A stretch of DNA of 14,821 nucleotides from Kiloniellales bacterium (GCA_030067055.1 JASJAL010000031.1:1-14821), one strand, 5' to 3'; counted from the first letter of the stretch, positions 1 through 7,622 are shown. Notes: generated by a model not told the origin, from the letters alone. A program made the numbers and translations.

Positions 1-1
1 C

Positions 2-820
2 GGCGTCGACGCCTTTCGCATCCAGCAGGACCAGAGCGAGAGCTCGTTCAACGAGACGGTAACTGGTGGATCTCTGAGGGCAGGCTTCAATATCTTCGAG
101 GACGTTCGGCAGGTCTGGCGCTACACCCCGAAGTATCAGCAGATCCAGGATGTCGACAATGACGCTTCGCTACTGGTTCAAGATCAGGAAGGCAGCCGTT
201 TTGTTTCGTCGATTTCTCAGGAACTGATCTGGGACCGGCTCGATGCTCGGATCAATCCCAGCGAAGGCTATGCTGTCAGCTTGTCCACCGAGGTCGCGGG
301 CCTCGGCGGCGATTCCTTTTACAGCAAGAACAGCATAAAGGCCGCATACTACTGGCCGGTTTTCGATGATATCGTGTTCAGCGTGACCGGCATCGGCGGC
401 TACATGGTTGGCCTTGGACAAGATACCCAGGTCAGCGATCGCTTCTTCATCGGTGGGACCACGTTCCGCGGCTTCAAGTTCGCCGGTATCGGACCGCGCG
501 ACTCGGCAAACCAGAATGACGCGCTGGGCGGAAAGTACTATTATGTTGGCACGGCAGAGACTAGTTTTCCCTTGGGCCTGCCGGAGGAATTCCAGATCAA
601 GGGCCGGCTTTTTGCTGAGGTCGGCGCGCTATGGGGCCTGGACAAGAATGGTGTGGACATTGATGAGGACGATGAGTCGAGTCCGCGCTTGACGTTGGGC
701 GCCGGAGTCTCCTGGAACTCGCCCTTGGGTCCTTTCGTTGTCGATTTCGGAGTTCCGGTCATCAAGGAAGATTTCGACAAGGAAGAGCTCTTCCGTTTCA
801 GCGTCGGTACGAGGTTTTAG
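2..820 (+). CDS. bamA: Outer membrane protein assembly factor BamA, C-terminal part (5' end outside window)
   Basis: BamA is the central outer-membrane subunit of the BAM complex, which folds and inserts beta-barrel proteins. The reading frame is open from base 2 to the TAG at 818-820 and gives the last 272 residues, corresponding to most of the 16-strand barrel. The POTRA domains lie upstream of the window. The fragment shows alternating aromatic/hydrophobic strands and the conserved lid-loop motif FRGF (bases 464-475) within FFIGGTTFRGF. The C-terminal beta-signal region (SPLGPFVVDFGVPV ... FRFSVGTRF) ends in the terminal phenylalanine typical of barrel proteins. The skp/ompH gene follows after 4 bases, so the two are very likely cotranscribed, and Skp escorts BamA's clients through the periplasm. 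Family confidence is high; the true start cannot be seen. Confidence 0.95.
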   Translation, partial: GVDAFRIQQDQSESSFNETVTGGSLRAGFNIFEDVRQVWRYTPKYQQIQDVDNDASLLVQDQEGSRFVSSISQELIWDRLDARINPSEGYAVSLSTEVAGLGGDSFYSKNSIKAAYYWPVFDDIVFSVTGIGGYMVGLGQDTQVSDRFFIGGTTFRGFKFAGIGPRDSANQNDALGGKYYYVGTAETSFPLGLPEEFQIKGRLFAEVGALWGLDKNGVDIDEDDESSPRLTLGAGVSWNSPLGPFVVDFGVPVIKEDFDKEELFRFSVGTRF

Positions 821-824
821 CCGC

Positions 825-1397
825 ATGGTTATCCGGGTTCTTGTTTCGCTGATGTCTATTTCAGTCGTAGCGACCGCCTTGCTGGCGACCTCGGGAGTTG
901 GGCCGGCGTTCGGCCAAACGCCGGGAGCCCCGGTCATCATCGTGATCGACACTCAGCGGATCCTGCGCGAATCGGAGGCGGTTCGCTCCATCCAGCAACA
1001 GGTTGGAGAGCAACGGAACGCTTACCAGAACGCCCTGAAAGAGAAAGAAAAAGCGCTTCGCGAGAAAGACCAGGAGTTGATGCGTCAGAGCACGATTCTC
1101 TCCGCCGAGGTCTTCTCTCAGAAAAAGCGGGAGCTCGAAGGTCAGGTCGGGGCCTTGCAACGTGAGATCCAGGAGAAACGCCGCGCGCTGGACAAGGTCT
1201 TTGCCGAGGGCATGAAGGAGGTTCAGGCCGCGCTGGTCGACATTACCCGCGACATTGCCAAGACCCGCAAGGCAGACCTGGTGCTACAGCGGGCGACCGT
1301 GGTCTACGTCCGGCCGGAGATGGAGATTACCGAAGAGGCTCTAAAGAAACTGAACGCCAGTCTTGCCAGCGTCAGCCTGCCCGCGTTGCAGAATTAG
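825..1397 (+). CDS. ompH: Periplasmic OMP chaperone, Skp/OmpH family
   Basis: This is a Skp-like periplasmic chaperone of 190 residues that would hold unfolded outer-membrane proteins for delivery to BAM. Residues 1-30 form a signal peptide: one Arg at position 4, a hydrophobic core, and probable cleavage near PAFG-QTP. The mature protein begins with a beta-strand (VIIVIDTQRIL, about 37-47), followed by a long charged coiled coil (about 52-130) and a C-terminal strand/helix segment containing VVYVRPEMEITEEAL. This is the OmpH layout (jellyfish-like trimer body plus tentacles). ATG 825 was chosen because it gives a proper signal peptide and has GAGG at 811-814. The frame is open further upstream, but that would overlap bamA and bury the signal sequence. 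The gene lies 4 bases after bamA, and a 231-bp gap then precedes fabZ. Confidence 0.9.
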   Translation: MVIRVLVSLMSISVVATALLATSGVGPAFGQTPGAPVIIVIDTQRILRESEAVRSIQQQVGEQRNAYQNALKEKEKALREKDQELMRQSTILSAEVFSQKKRELEGQVGALQREIQEKRRALDKVFAEGMKEVQAALVDITRDIAKTRKADLVLQRATVVYVRPEMEITEEALKKLNASLASVSLPALQN

Positions 1398-1628
1398 TCC
1401 CTACACCGCACCCCGAGGAGGCCGGACATTCGCCTTTTAATGGGGGTGGTCCAAATCGACGAATTCTCGTAAATCTGTGAAACAGATTCTGTCGGTCGAA
1501 GCCGAGCCACCTGCGGCAAAACAGCGCGGGCAGATGCCGAATCTCAGCGCGCCGGGGCGCCCACCACCACCGGCTGGTCGCGACCCGGCTTTGCTGAGCG
1601 CAGAGGCGAACTTGAGGAAAAGTTAAAG
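1398..1628. other. Gap between ompH and fabZ where lpxD would normally be
   Basis: This 231-bp stretch contains no convincing gene. The fabZ frame is open back to a TAA at 1470-1472, but it has no ATG and its translation shows none of the isoleucine-rich hexapeptide repeats of LpxD. The stretch holds a compact overlapping palindrome at 1472-1492, listed separately. It also has a long-loop CACCCC/GGGGTG pairing (1409-1414 with 1443-1448) that I do not consider a convincing terminator. The fabZ ribosome binding site (GAGG, 1614-1617) lies at the 3' end. Many alphaproteobacteria carry lpxD here; see the findings. Confidence 0.6.
1472..1492. repeat. Overlapping short palindromes upstream of fabZ
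   Basis: AATCTGT (1472-1478) and ACAGATT (1482-1488) are perfect inverted repeats separated by GAA. A second palindrome, ACAGA-T-TCTGT (1482-1492), shares the right arm, so CTGT, ACAG and CTGT alternate. The site lies about 140 bases before the fabZ start. It could be an RNA hairpin in an ompH-fabZ transcript or an operator. No T-run follows, so it is not a standard terminator. The symmetry is seen directly; the role is unknown. Confidence 0.4.
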
Positions 1629-2108
1629 ATGGACGATGCAAGGACCGGCCAGGCGCAAAGCAGGGCCAAGGATATCGGCCAGATCATGGAGATGATCCCA
1701 CACCGCTATCCCTTCCTGATGATTGACCGTATCCAGGAGATCGTACCGAACGAATACGCCATCGGGATCAAGAACGTCTCGATGAACGAGTGGTATTTCG
1801 AGGGGCATTTCCCGCGGCATCCGGTGATGCCGGGCGTCCTGATCATCGAAGCCATGGCCCAGACTGCGGCGGTGATGGTTGTCGAGAGCCTGGGTGCCGA
1901 CACCGCCGGCAAGCTGGTTTACTTCATGTCGATCGAGGAGGCGCGGTTCCGCAAGCCCGTGGCGCCTGGAGATATCCTCGAGATCAAGGTAAGCCGGCTG
2001 CGCGGCCGTCCGACGGTCTGGAAGTGCAAAGGCGAGGCCACGGTTGATGGCAACCTGGTCGCCGAGGCCCAGTTCACCGCCATGATCCTGGACCGGGAGC
2101 CGGAGTAG
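1629..2108 (+). CDS. fabZ: (3R)-hydroxyacyl-ACP dehydratase FabZ
   Basis: FabZ is a cytosolic hot-dog-fold enzyme that dehydrates beta-hydroxyacyl-ACP to trans-2-enoyl-ACP in fatty acid elongation. The 159-residue length is normal. Conserved signatures are DIGQIMEMIPHRYPFLMIDR (15-34) and GHFPRHPVMPGVLIIEAMAQ (59-78). The latter supplies the catalytic His60 and Glu74. ATG 1629 follows GAGGAAAAG and gives the usual N-terminus just before the first motif. In most Gram-negative genomes fabZ sits inside the lpxD-fabZ-lpxA cluster and competes with LpxA for hydroxymyristoyl-ACP. Here neither lpxD nor lpxA flanks it: a 231-bp gap lies upstream and a gene of opposite strand starts its 3' end 33 bases downstream. 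Assignment is secure. Confidence 0.96.
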   Translation: MDDARTGQAQSRAKDIGQIMEMIPHRYPFLMIDRIQEIVPNEYAIGIKNVSMNEWYFEGHFPRHPVMPGVLIIEAMAQTAAVMVVESLGADTAGKLVYFMSIEEARFRKPVAPGDILEIKVSRLRGRPTVWKCKGEATVDGNLVAEAQFTAMILDREPE

Positions 2109-2141
2109 TCCACCGGGATTTTATGCGGGTATCGGACGATC

Positions 2142-2465
2142 CTAGGCCGACAAGGATTCCACGATCTGGCCCGCCAGGTGTTCGTAGTCGACCTTTAGGG
2201 GTCCGACCAACCGAGAATCCCTCTCAAGTCGCTCTATCAAGCCCTTTGCCAAATCTCTAATTCGATCGTCGATCCGATCCGCAGCCACGCCGCGACGGCC
2301 GGACAAAAGCCAGCGGCCTACGGCAATCGAGGCCATCTCGGCAATCTGGGCCGTCTCGTACGCCACGGAGCCAATCGGACAATCTTCCTCCCAAGATGCC
2401 TCAATGGCCTGCGTCGCCAGGCGGACAAGCTCATGGCGACGCTCGGGCTCTATCCTTTCCGCCAT
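2142..2465 (-). CDS. Small protein of unknown function downstream of gltA
   Basis: I do not recognise this 107-residue protein. It has no signal peptide, membrane segment or cysteine-rich metal motif (its single Cys is in EEDCPIG). It appears soluble and mostly helical, rich in Arg, Glu and Ala, with an amphipathic stretch ADRIDDRIRDLAKGLIERLE in the second half. Its ATG (2465) lies 18 bases after the gltA stop on the same strand, so it is probably transcribed with gltA. A GAGG overlaps the gltA stop but is about 16 bases from the ATG, so the initiation signal is weak and the start is uncertain. By eye its base composition is less GC-rich than gltA. It occupies the position where lpxB-lpxI-lpxA normally lie. 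The frame is uninterrupted and nothing competes on the opposite strand, so it is probably real. Confidence 0.6.
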   Translation of the reverse strand: MAERIEPERRHELVRLATQAIEASWEEDCPIGSVAYETAQIAEMASIAVGRWLLSGRRGVAADRIDDRIRDLAKGLIERLERDSRLVGPLKVDYEHLAGQIVESLSA

Positions 2466-2483
2466 GATCGGCTTTGCGGAACC

Positions 2484-3812
2484 TCAGTTGCGCCGGTCGA
2501 GGGGCACGAAGTCGCGCTGGGCGTGACCGGTGTAGAGCTGGCGAGGGCGGCTGATCTTCTGGCTCGGGTCCTCGATCATCTCTTTCCACTGAGCGACCCA
2601 GCCGACGGTGCGGGCCACCGCGAAAAGCACCGTGAACATCGAGGTCGGGAAGCCCATGGCCTTGAGGATGATGCCGGAATAGAAGTCGACGTTGGGGAAG
2701 AGCTTCTTCTCGGCGAAGTACTCGTCCTCCAGGGCGATGCGCTCCAGCTCCATGGCCAGGGCCAGCAGCGGCTCGTCCTTGATGCCCAGCTCGTCCAGGA
2801 CCTCGTGGCAGGACTTGCGCATGACCGAGGCCCGCGGATCGTAGTTCTTGTAGACCCGGTGCCCGAAGCCCATCAGCCGGAAGGGATCGTTCTTGTCCTT
2901 TGCTCGCTCGACGAACTCGGGAATCCGATCCTTTGTGCCGATCTCCTGCAGCATGGCGAGCACGGCCTCGTTGGCCCCGCCGTGCGCCGGGCCCCAGAGC
3001 GAGGCGATCCCGGCCGCGATGCAGGCAAAGGGGTTGGCGCCGCTGGAGCCGGAGATCCGGACGGTCGAGGTCGAGGCGTTCTGCTCGTGATCGGCGTGCA
3101 GGATCAGGATTCGGTCCATCGCACGGGCCAGGACCGGGCTGACCTTGTACTCCTCTGCCGGCACGCTGAAGGTCATGTGCAGGAAGTTGGCGGCGTAGTC
3201 CAGGTCGTTGCGCGGATAGACGAAGGGCTGGCCGATGGAGAACTTATAGGCCATGGCGGCGATGGTCGGCATCTTGGCGATCAGCCGGTGCGAGGCGATC
3301 ATCCGCTGGTGCGGATCGCTGATATCGGTGGAGTCGTGATAGAAGGCGGAGAGGGCGCCGACCACGCCGACCATGATCGCCATGGGGTGCGCGTCGCGCC
3401 GGAAGCCGCGATAGAAATACGTCAGCTGCTCGTGCAGCATGGTGTGGTAGGTGATCGTGTGCTCGAAGCTTTGCTTCTCGCTCGCGGTCGGCAGCTCGCC
3501 GTGCAGCAGCAGGTAGCAGACCTCCATGAAGTCGCTGTGCTCCGCCAGATCTTCGATCCTGTAGCCGCGGTGCAGCAATGTGCCTTCGTCACCGTCGATG
3601 AAGGTGATCTTCGATTCGCAGCTGCCGGTCGAGGTGAAACCCGGATCGAAGGTAAAGTAGCCTGCCGTGCCGTAGAGTTGTCGGACATCGACCACTGCCG
3701 GCCCGAGAACGGCTTCGTGGACCGGCAGTTCCCAGGACTGTCCGCTGGCGTTGTCGGTTACCGTCACCGTGCGCGGGGACGGCGCGGTCGCTGCCGAGCT
3801 CTTTTCGGTCAT
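2484..3812 (-). CDS. gltA: Citrate synthase (type II)
   Basis: Citrate synthase condenses oxaloacetate with acetyl-CoA to form citrate, the entry step of the TCA cycle, in the cytosol. The 442-residue length fits the hexameric type II enzymes of Gram-negative bacteria. The N-terminal domain carries [20 protein letters not shown] and [15 protein letters not shown]. The three catalytic residues sit in their expected motifs: His277 in [10 protein letters not shown], His318 in [14 protein letters not shown] and Asp376 in NVDFYSG. They match E. coli His264, His305 and Asp362. The ATG at 3812 has GGAG nine bases upstream. The gene is preceded by its own promoter (3862-3890) although gltX ends only 94 bases upstream on the same strand. 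A small unknown gene follows after 18 bases. A long open frame on the opposite strand is a codon-bias shadow. Confidence 0.97.
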   Translation of the reverse strand: MTEKSSAATAPSPRTVTVTDNASGQSWELPVHEAVLGPAVVDVRQLYGTAGYFTFDPGFTSTGSCESKITFIDGDEGTLLHRGYRIEDLAEHSDFMEVCYLLLHGELPTASEKQSFEHTITYHTMLHEQLTYFYRGFRRDAHPMAIMVGVVGALSAFYHDSTDISDPHQRMIASHRLIAKMPTIAAMAYKFSIGQPFVYPRNDLDYAANFLHMTFSVPAEEYKVSPVLARAMDRILILHADHEQNASTSTVRISGSSGANPFACIAAGIASLWGPAHGGANEAVLAMLQEIGTKDRIPEFVERAKDKNDPFRLMGFGHRVYKNYDPRASVMRKSCHEVLDELGIKDEPLLALAMELERIALEDEYFAEKKLFPNVDFYSGIILKAMGFPTSMFTVLFAVARTVGWVAQWKEMIEDPSQKISRPRQLYTGHAQRDFVPLDRRN

Positions 3813-3861
3813 ACCTCGGATCTCCGGGAATCGTCGTCTGTCATGAATTTAGCTGCGCTGC

Positions 3862-3890
3862 AGCATAGAGACTCTTGGCGGTGTGATCAA
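3862..3890 (-). promoter_or_regulatory. Probable sigma70 promoter of gltA
   Basis: On the - strand, TTGATC (3890-3885) and TATGCT (3867-3862) are separated by exactly 17 bases. They match the -35 and -10 consensus at four and five of six positions. Transcription would start near 3855, giving a leader of about 43 bases with GGAG nine bases before the gltA ATG. The site lies in the gltX-gltA intergenic space, so gltA can be expressed independently of gltX. The assignment is by consensus only. Confidence 0.6.
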
Positions 3891-3894
3891 TTGG

Positions 3895-3928
3895 GCCGCC
3901 CGGAAATCAGGCCTCCTCGACGGGCGGC
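3895..3928 (-). repeat. Inverted repeat spanning the gltX stop codon
   Basis: GCCGCCCG (3895-3902) and CGGGCGGC (3921-3928) are perfect 8-base complements around an 18-base loop that contains the gltX TGA. In the gltX transcript this would form a GC-rich stem ending four bases before the gltA -35 element. No U-run follows, so intrinsic termination is only possible, not demonstrated. Part of the repeat is coding sequence (the Pro-Pro-Val codons near the GltX C-terminus), so it could be accidental. Confidence 0.35.
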
Positions 3929-5301
3929 GCGGCGATGCGGGCCAGGCTGTCTTCGCGGCCCAGCAAGGCCATGACCTCGAAGATCCCGGGCGAAGCGTGG
4001 GAACCGGTCAAGGCGGCACGGAGCGGTTGGGCCACCGCCCCCAGCTTGACGCCACGGGCCTCGGCAAAGGCGCGCACCGCCGCCTCCAAAGCCGCCTCGT
4101 CCCAGGTCCCGACCGCCTCGAGGGCGCCCACGAGTTCCACGAGCAGCTCCCGCGCATCAGGGTCCAGAATCTTCGCCGCCTTCGATGTCAAGTTGCTGGG
4201 GCGAGCCAGCAGAAAGCTCGCAGCCTCAGAAAGTTCGACCAAGGTCTTCGCCCTGGGCGTTAAGATTGGCATGGCCGCCGAGAGGCGCGCATTCGCATCC
4301 GCACTGACAGGGGTGCTGAGGTCGGCGCAGATCAGGTCTGCCAGGCGGTTGGCCTCGGCCGTCTTGAGGTAGTGCGCGTTCACGTTGTTCAGCTTCGCGA
4401 TGTCAAAGCGCGAGGGCGAACGGCCGATGCCGCCGAGGTCGAACCAGGCGATGGCATCCTCGGTGGAAATGAGCTCATCGTCGCCATGCGACCAGCCCAG
4501 GCGCAGCAGGTAGTTGCGCATCGCCTCGGGCAGGTAGCCCATCTGGCGGTAGGCTTCGATCCCGAGGGCGCCATGCCGCTTGGAGAGCTTTGCCCCGTCG
4601 TCGCCATGGATCAGCGGAATGTGGGCGAAAGCCGGTGGCGTCCAATCCATGGCCTGGTAGAGCACGGTCTGGCGGAAGGCGTTGGTCAGGTGATCGTCGC
4701 CGCGCAGGACCTGGTTCACGCCCATGTCGTGATCGTCGACGACCACCGAGAGCATGTAGGTTGGGCTGCCGTCGGCGCGCAGCAGGACCATGTCGTCGAG
4801 CTGCTCGTTGGCCAGGGTGACCCGGCCCTGGACCCCGTCCTCGATGACCGTCTCGCCCTCCAGGGGGGCCTTGATCCGAACCACCGGGTCGACGCCGGCC
4901 GGTGCCTCCGAGGGGTCCCGGTCCCGCCAGCGCCGGTCGTAGAAGGCCGAACGGCCTTCGGCCCGGGCCTCCTGCCGCATCGCCTCAAGCTCTTCCGGGC
5001 TGCAGTAGCAATGATAGGCCTTGCCGGCCTCGACCAGGCTTCGGGCCACGGCGGCGTGGCGCTCGGCGCGCTGCGATTGGTAGACTTCCTCGCCATCCCA
5101 ATCGAGTTCCAGCCAGCGCAGGCCGTCGAGGATCGCAGCGATTGCCTCGGGCGTGGAGCGCTTGCGGTCGGTGTCCTCGATCCGCAGCAGGAACTGGCCA
5201 CCGTGGTGCCGGGCAAAGAGCCAGTTGAACAGGGCCGTGCGGCACCCGCCGATGTGCAGGAAGCCGGTGGGCGAGGGGGCAAACCGTGTGACGACGCTCA
5301 T
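3907..5301 (-). CDS. gltX: Glutamate--tRNA ligase (class I)
   Basis: GltX charges tRNA-Glu with glutamate; in many alphaproteobacteria a GltX also misacylates tRNA-Gln for GatCAB. The 464-residue length is normal. The Rossmann domain begins [14 protein letters not shown] (6-19), where HIGG is the family form of the HIGH signature. It continues with [10 protein letters not shown] (40-49) and [20 protein letters not shown] (182-201). The KMSKS-type loop is KLSKRHG (238-244). The C-terminal helical anticodon-binding half is present. Cys98 and Cys100 (CYC) remain, but the second zinc pair known from E. coli (positions 125 and 127) is Trp and Asp in YDRRWRDRD, so the zinc site seems incomplete. 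The ATG at 5301 starts just before the first motif; its ribosome binding site is weak. gltX is divergent from comEC and lies upstream of gltA. Whether a second GltX exists elsewhere cannot be seen. Confidence 0.95.
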   Translation of the reverse strand: MSVVTRFAPSPTGFLHIGGCRTALFNWLFARHHGGQFLLRIEDTDRKRSTPEAIAAILDGLRWLELDWDGEEVYQSQRAERHAAVARSLVEAGKAYHCYCSPEELEAMRQEARAEGRSAFYDRRWRDRDPSEAPAGVDPVVRIKAPLEGETVIEDGVQGRVTLANEQLDDMVLLRADGSPTYMLSVVVDDHDMGVNQVLRGDDHLTNAFRQTVLYQAMDWTPPAFAHIPLIHGDDGAKLSKRHGALGIEAYRQMGYLPEAMRNYLLRLGWSHGDDELISTEDAIAWFDLGGIGRSPSRFDIAKLNNVNAHYLKTAEANRLADLICADLSTPVSADANARLSAAMPILTPRAKTLVELSEAASFLLARPSNLTSKAAKILDPDARELLVELVGALEAVGTWDEAALEAAVRAFAEARGVKLGAVAQPLRAALTGSHASPGIFEVMALLGREDSLARIAAPPVEEA

Positions 5302-5423
5302 GGTCTCGGAATCTGATTTCGCTCAGGCTGTGGGGCAGGGTCGTTGCCCTGGCGGGGCTGCTTAGCACAGCCGGCCCGCCTTGGCATGCCTGGAAAACCG
5401 GCGAGGGGGCGAAGGTCACCGGC

Positions 5424-7595
5424 ATGGCGGAGGCGGCAGCGGGATCCTTCCTGGCGCGGATCTACGGTCTGCGGCCGATGCACCGCTTGGTAGCGGCCCT
5501 GGCGGAGGAGGGCGCACGCGCCAGCCTCTGGCTGCCGGTCTGCCTCGGACTGGGGATCTCGGGCTACTTCGCCCTGCCGCAGGAACCGCCGTCCTGGCTG
5601 ATCGCACCGCTCGGCGCGGCGCTCGCGGCACTCGCAGGGCTGGCCTGGCAGCGGTCCGGGCTCCGGGTCCTCTCGCTCACAGTGGGCATGCTCGGCCTCG
5701 GCCTCTTCGCCGCGATGTTCCGGACCCTGATCGTCGCCGGGCCGGTGCTGACCGAGGAGCTCGGTCCCCGCTGGATTTCAGGCCAGGTGGCGGAGATCGA
5801 GATCGTCGAGTCCAGGCCCAGGCTGCTGCTGCGTAATCCGCAGGTCACCGGCTTGGAGCCCGAAGCAACACCGCGCCGTCTGCGGCTCCGCCTTCTCCGA
5901 CCCGTGTCCGGCCTGGGGCCCGGAGATCTCGTGAAGCTTCGGGCGGTCCTCAGGCCGCCGCCCGAGCCGGCAGCCCCCGGCGCCTTCGACTTCGCGCGGC
6001 AGGCCTATTTCCTGGGCTTGGGCGGCGTTGGCTACGCCGTCACGGCGCCGGAAATTCAGACGCCGACGGATCCGACCTCCTGGGGCCACGGGTCCCGGGT
6101 CGCCTGGGCGAGCCTGCGGCAGGCGCTGGGCCAGAGGATCAGCGCCGCCCTCGACGGCATTCCGGGTGCGGTGGCCGTCGCCCTGATCACCGGCGACCGC
6201 AGCGCGATCCCCGACCGGGTGCTCGAGGACATGCGGGTGTCCGGCCTGGCACACCTCCTGGCGATCTCCGGACTTCACCTCGGCCTGGTCGCCGGCCTGG
6301 TGTTCTTCGCGGCGCGCGCCGGCCTGGCGCTAATCCCGTCGCTGGCCCTGCGGTTCCCGATCAAGAAGTGGGCCGCAGTGCTGGCCGCGGCGGCGGCCCT
6401 GGTCTATCTCCTGCTGGTCGGGGCCACGATCCCGACCCAGCGGGCCTACGTGATGGTCGGCCTCGCGCTGCTGGCGGTCGTGCTCGACCGTCAGCCGATT
6501 TCCTTGAGGCTCCTCGCAGCCGCGGCGGCGCTGATCCTTCTGCTCTCCCCGGAGAGCCTACTTTCGGCCAGTTTCCAGATGTCCTTCGCCGCCGTGACCG
6601 CTCTGGTCGCAGGCTACGAGCGGCTGAGCCAGCGCCGGCCGACGACTGCCCGCGACCACACCCTGCTGGGACGCCTGGGTCTCTATCTGGGCTTCTTGCT
6701 GCTGTCCTCGGTGATCGCCAACCTAGCGACGGCGCCCTTTGCGGTCTTCCATTTCAACCGGCTGGCGGTCTTCGGTCTGTTCGCGAACCTAGCGGCCATC
6801 CCCTTGACCGCCTTCTGGATCATGCCCGCCGCCCTGGTTGCCATGCTGCTGTTGCCCTTCGGGCTCGAAGCCTGGGCCCTGGCCGCCATGGGCACAGGGA
6901 TCGAGGTCCTGCTGGCCGTGGCCGGTGAAATCGCCGCCTGGGAGGGCGCCGTGATCCCGGTCCGGGCGATGCCGCTCTGGGGTCTGGCCGCGGCGACCTT
7001 CGGCGGTCTTTGGCTCTGCCTCTGGCAACGCCCCTGGCGGCTCTTGGGCATTGCGGGCCCGATCCTCGGCTTGGTGTCGATCGTCCTGGCCGAGCCGCCG
7101 GACCTGCTAGTCAGCGGCGATGGCAAGCTGCTCGCGCTGCGCGCCGGAGATGGCAGCCTGGTCTTTTCGTCGCTGAAGCGGCAAAGCTATCGGCGCGATA
7201 TCTGGCTTCGCCGGTCCGGAGCCGAAAACGCCCGGACCTTGGATCGCGGTGGCGGCGGACCGGAAGCCGGCCTGCGTTGCGATGCTCTGGGCTGCATCTT
7301 CGAGTTCGAACCCGGACGACGCCTGGGCCTGGCTTTGCAGGGCGAGGCTCTGGAAGAGGACTGCCGGCTGGTCGAGGTCCTGGTCAGCTTGGAGCCGCTG
7401 CGCGGCCTGGATTGCCCACAGCCGCGCCTGGTCATCGACCGCTTTGACCTCTGGCGCTACGGTGCCCACGCCATTTGGTTGCGGGATCCCGTGCCGCGCG
7501 TGGCAAGCGTCAGGGTTCAGCGTGGCGAGCGCCCCTGGGTTCGCAGACCCGAGCGATCGTTGGCTGCGTCCTCGGTCGGAGCAAAGGGAGAGTGA
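5424..7595 (+). CDS. comEC: ComEC/Rec2 family DNA-uptake channel protein
   Basis: ComEC is the inner-membrane channel that takes up single-stranded DNA during natural transformation. The 723-residue protein has three hydrophobic segments near the N-terminus (about 30-110), then a DUF4131-like soluble part ending around PGAFDFARQAYFLGLGGVGYA. The multi-spanning competence domain follows, with GDRSAIPDRVLEDMRVSGL and the hallmark SGLHLGL (His285), and further membrane helices to about residue 555. From about 560 there is a soluble tail in the position of the metallo-beta-lactamase domain. It lacks an HxHxDH motif and reads as the degenerate form common in alphaproteobacteria, ending near VIDRFDLWRYGAHAIWL. 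GAAGG (5411-5415) stands eight bases before the ATG. The gene is divergent from gltX and convergent with lexA. Presence of comEC alone does not show competence. Confidence 0.92.
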   Translation: MAEAAAGSFLARIYGLRPMHRLVAALAEEGARASLWLPVCLGLGISGYFALPQEPPSWLIAPLGAALAALAGLAWQRSGLRVLSLTVGMLGLGLFAAMFRTLIVAGPVLTEELGPRWISGQVAEIEIVESRPRLLLRNPQVTGLEPEATPRRLRLRLLRPVSGLGPGDLVKLRAVLRPPPEPAAPGAFDFARQAYFLGLGGVGYAVTAPEIQTPTDPTSWGHGSRVAWASLRQALGQRISAALDGIPGAVAVALITGDRSAIPDRVLEDMRVSGLAHLLAISGLHLGLVAGLVFFAARAGLALIPSLALRFPIKKWAAVLAAAAALVYLLLVGATIPTQRAYVMVGLALLAVVLDRQPISLRLLAAAAALILLLSPESLLSASFQMSFAAVTALVAGYERLSQRRPTTARDHTLLGRLGLYLGFLLLSSVIANLATAPFAVFHFNRLAVFGLFANLAAIPLTAFWIMPAALVAMLLLPFGLEAWALAAMGTGIEVLLAVAGEIAAWEGAVIPVRAMPLWGLAAATFGGLWLCLWQRPWRLLGIAGPILGLVSIVLAEPPDLLVSGDGKLLALRAGDGSLVFSSLKRQSYRRDIWLRRSGAENARTLDRGGGGPEAGLRCDALGCIFEFEPGRRLGLALQGEALEEDCRLVEVLVSLEPLRGLDCPQPRLVIDRFDLWRYGAHAIWLRDPVPRVASVRVQRGERPWVRRPERSLAASSVGAKGE

Positions 7596-7597
7596 GG

Positions 7598-7622
7598 CCC
7601 TGGAACTCGCGGGATTCCAGGG
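7598..7622. terminator. Hairpin between convergent comEC and lexA
   Basis: CCCTGGAA (7598-7605) and TTCCAGGG (7615-7622) are perfect complements around a nine-base loop. The structure starts two bases after the comEC stop and ends one base before the lexA stop, filling the 28-base space between two convergent genes. That placement fits a shared bidirectional terminator. Neither side has a T-run, so it is not a classical intrinsic terminator. The hairpin is certain; its function is inferred. Confidence 0.55.

Noticed and set aside
738..824. Upstream extension of OmpH by 29 codons
   Set aside because: It would overlap the bamA coding end and hide the signal peptide; ATG 825 fits the family and the junction.
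1473..1628. Possible LpxD remnant or longer FabZ N-terminus in the open frame before fabZ
   Set aside because: There is no ATG or GTG start in this frame, no hexapeptide-repeat pattern, and FabZ has its normal length from ATG 1629.
2109..2141. Terminator between convergent fabZ and the small unknown gene
   Set aside because: Only a 5-base pairing (TGGAC/GTCCA) and a short T4 run are present; I could not support a real hairpin.
2433..3974. 513-codon + strand open frame opposite gltA
   Set aside because: It is the antisense shadow of a GC-rich gene. Its translation is low-complexity in Gly, Val, Asp and His with no domain, while the - strand gives an intact citrate synthase.
4372..5316. 314-codon + strand open frame opposite gltX
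   Set aside because: Same type of antisense shadow; the - strand encodes a complete glutamyl-tRNA synthetase with all motifs.
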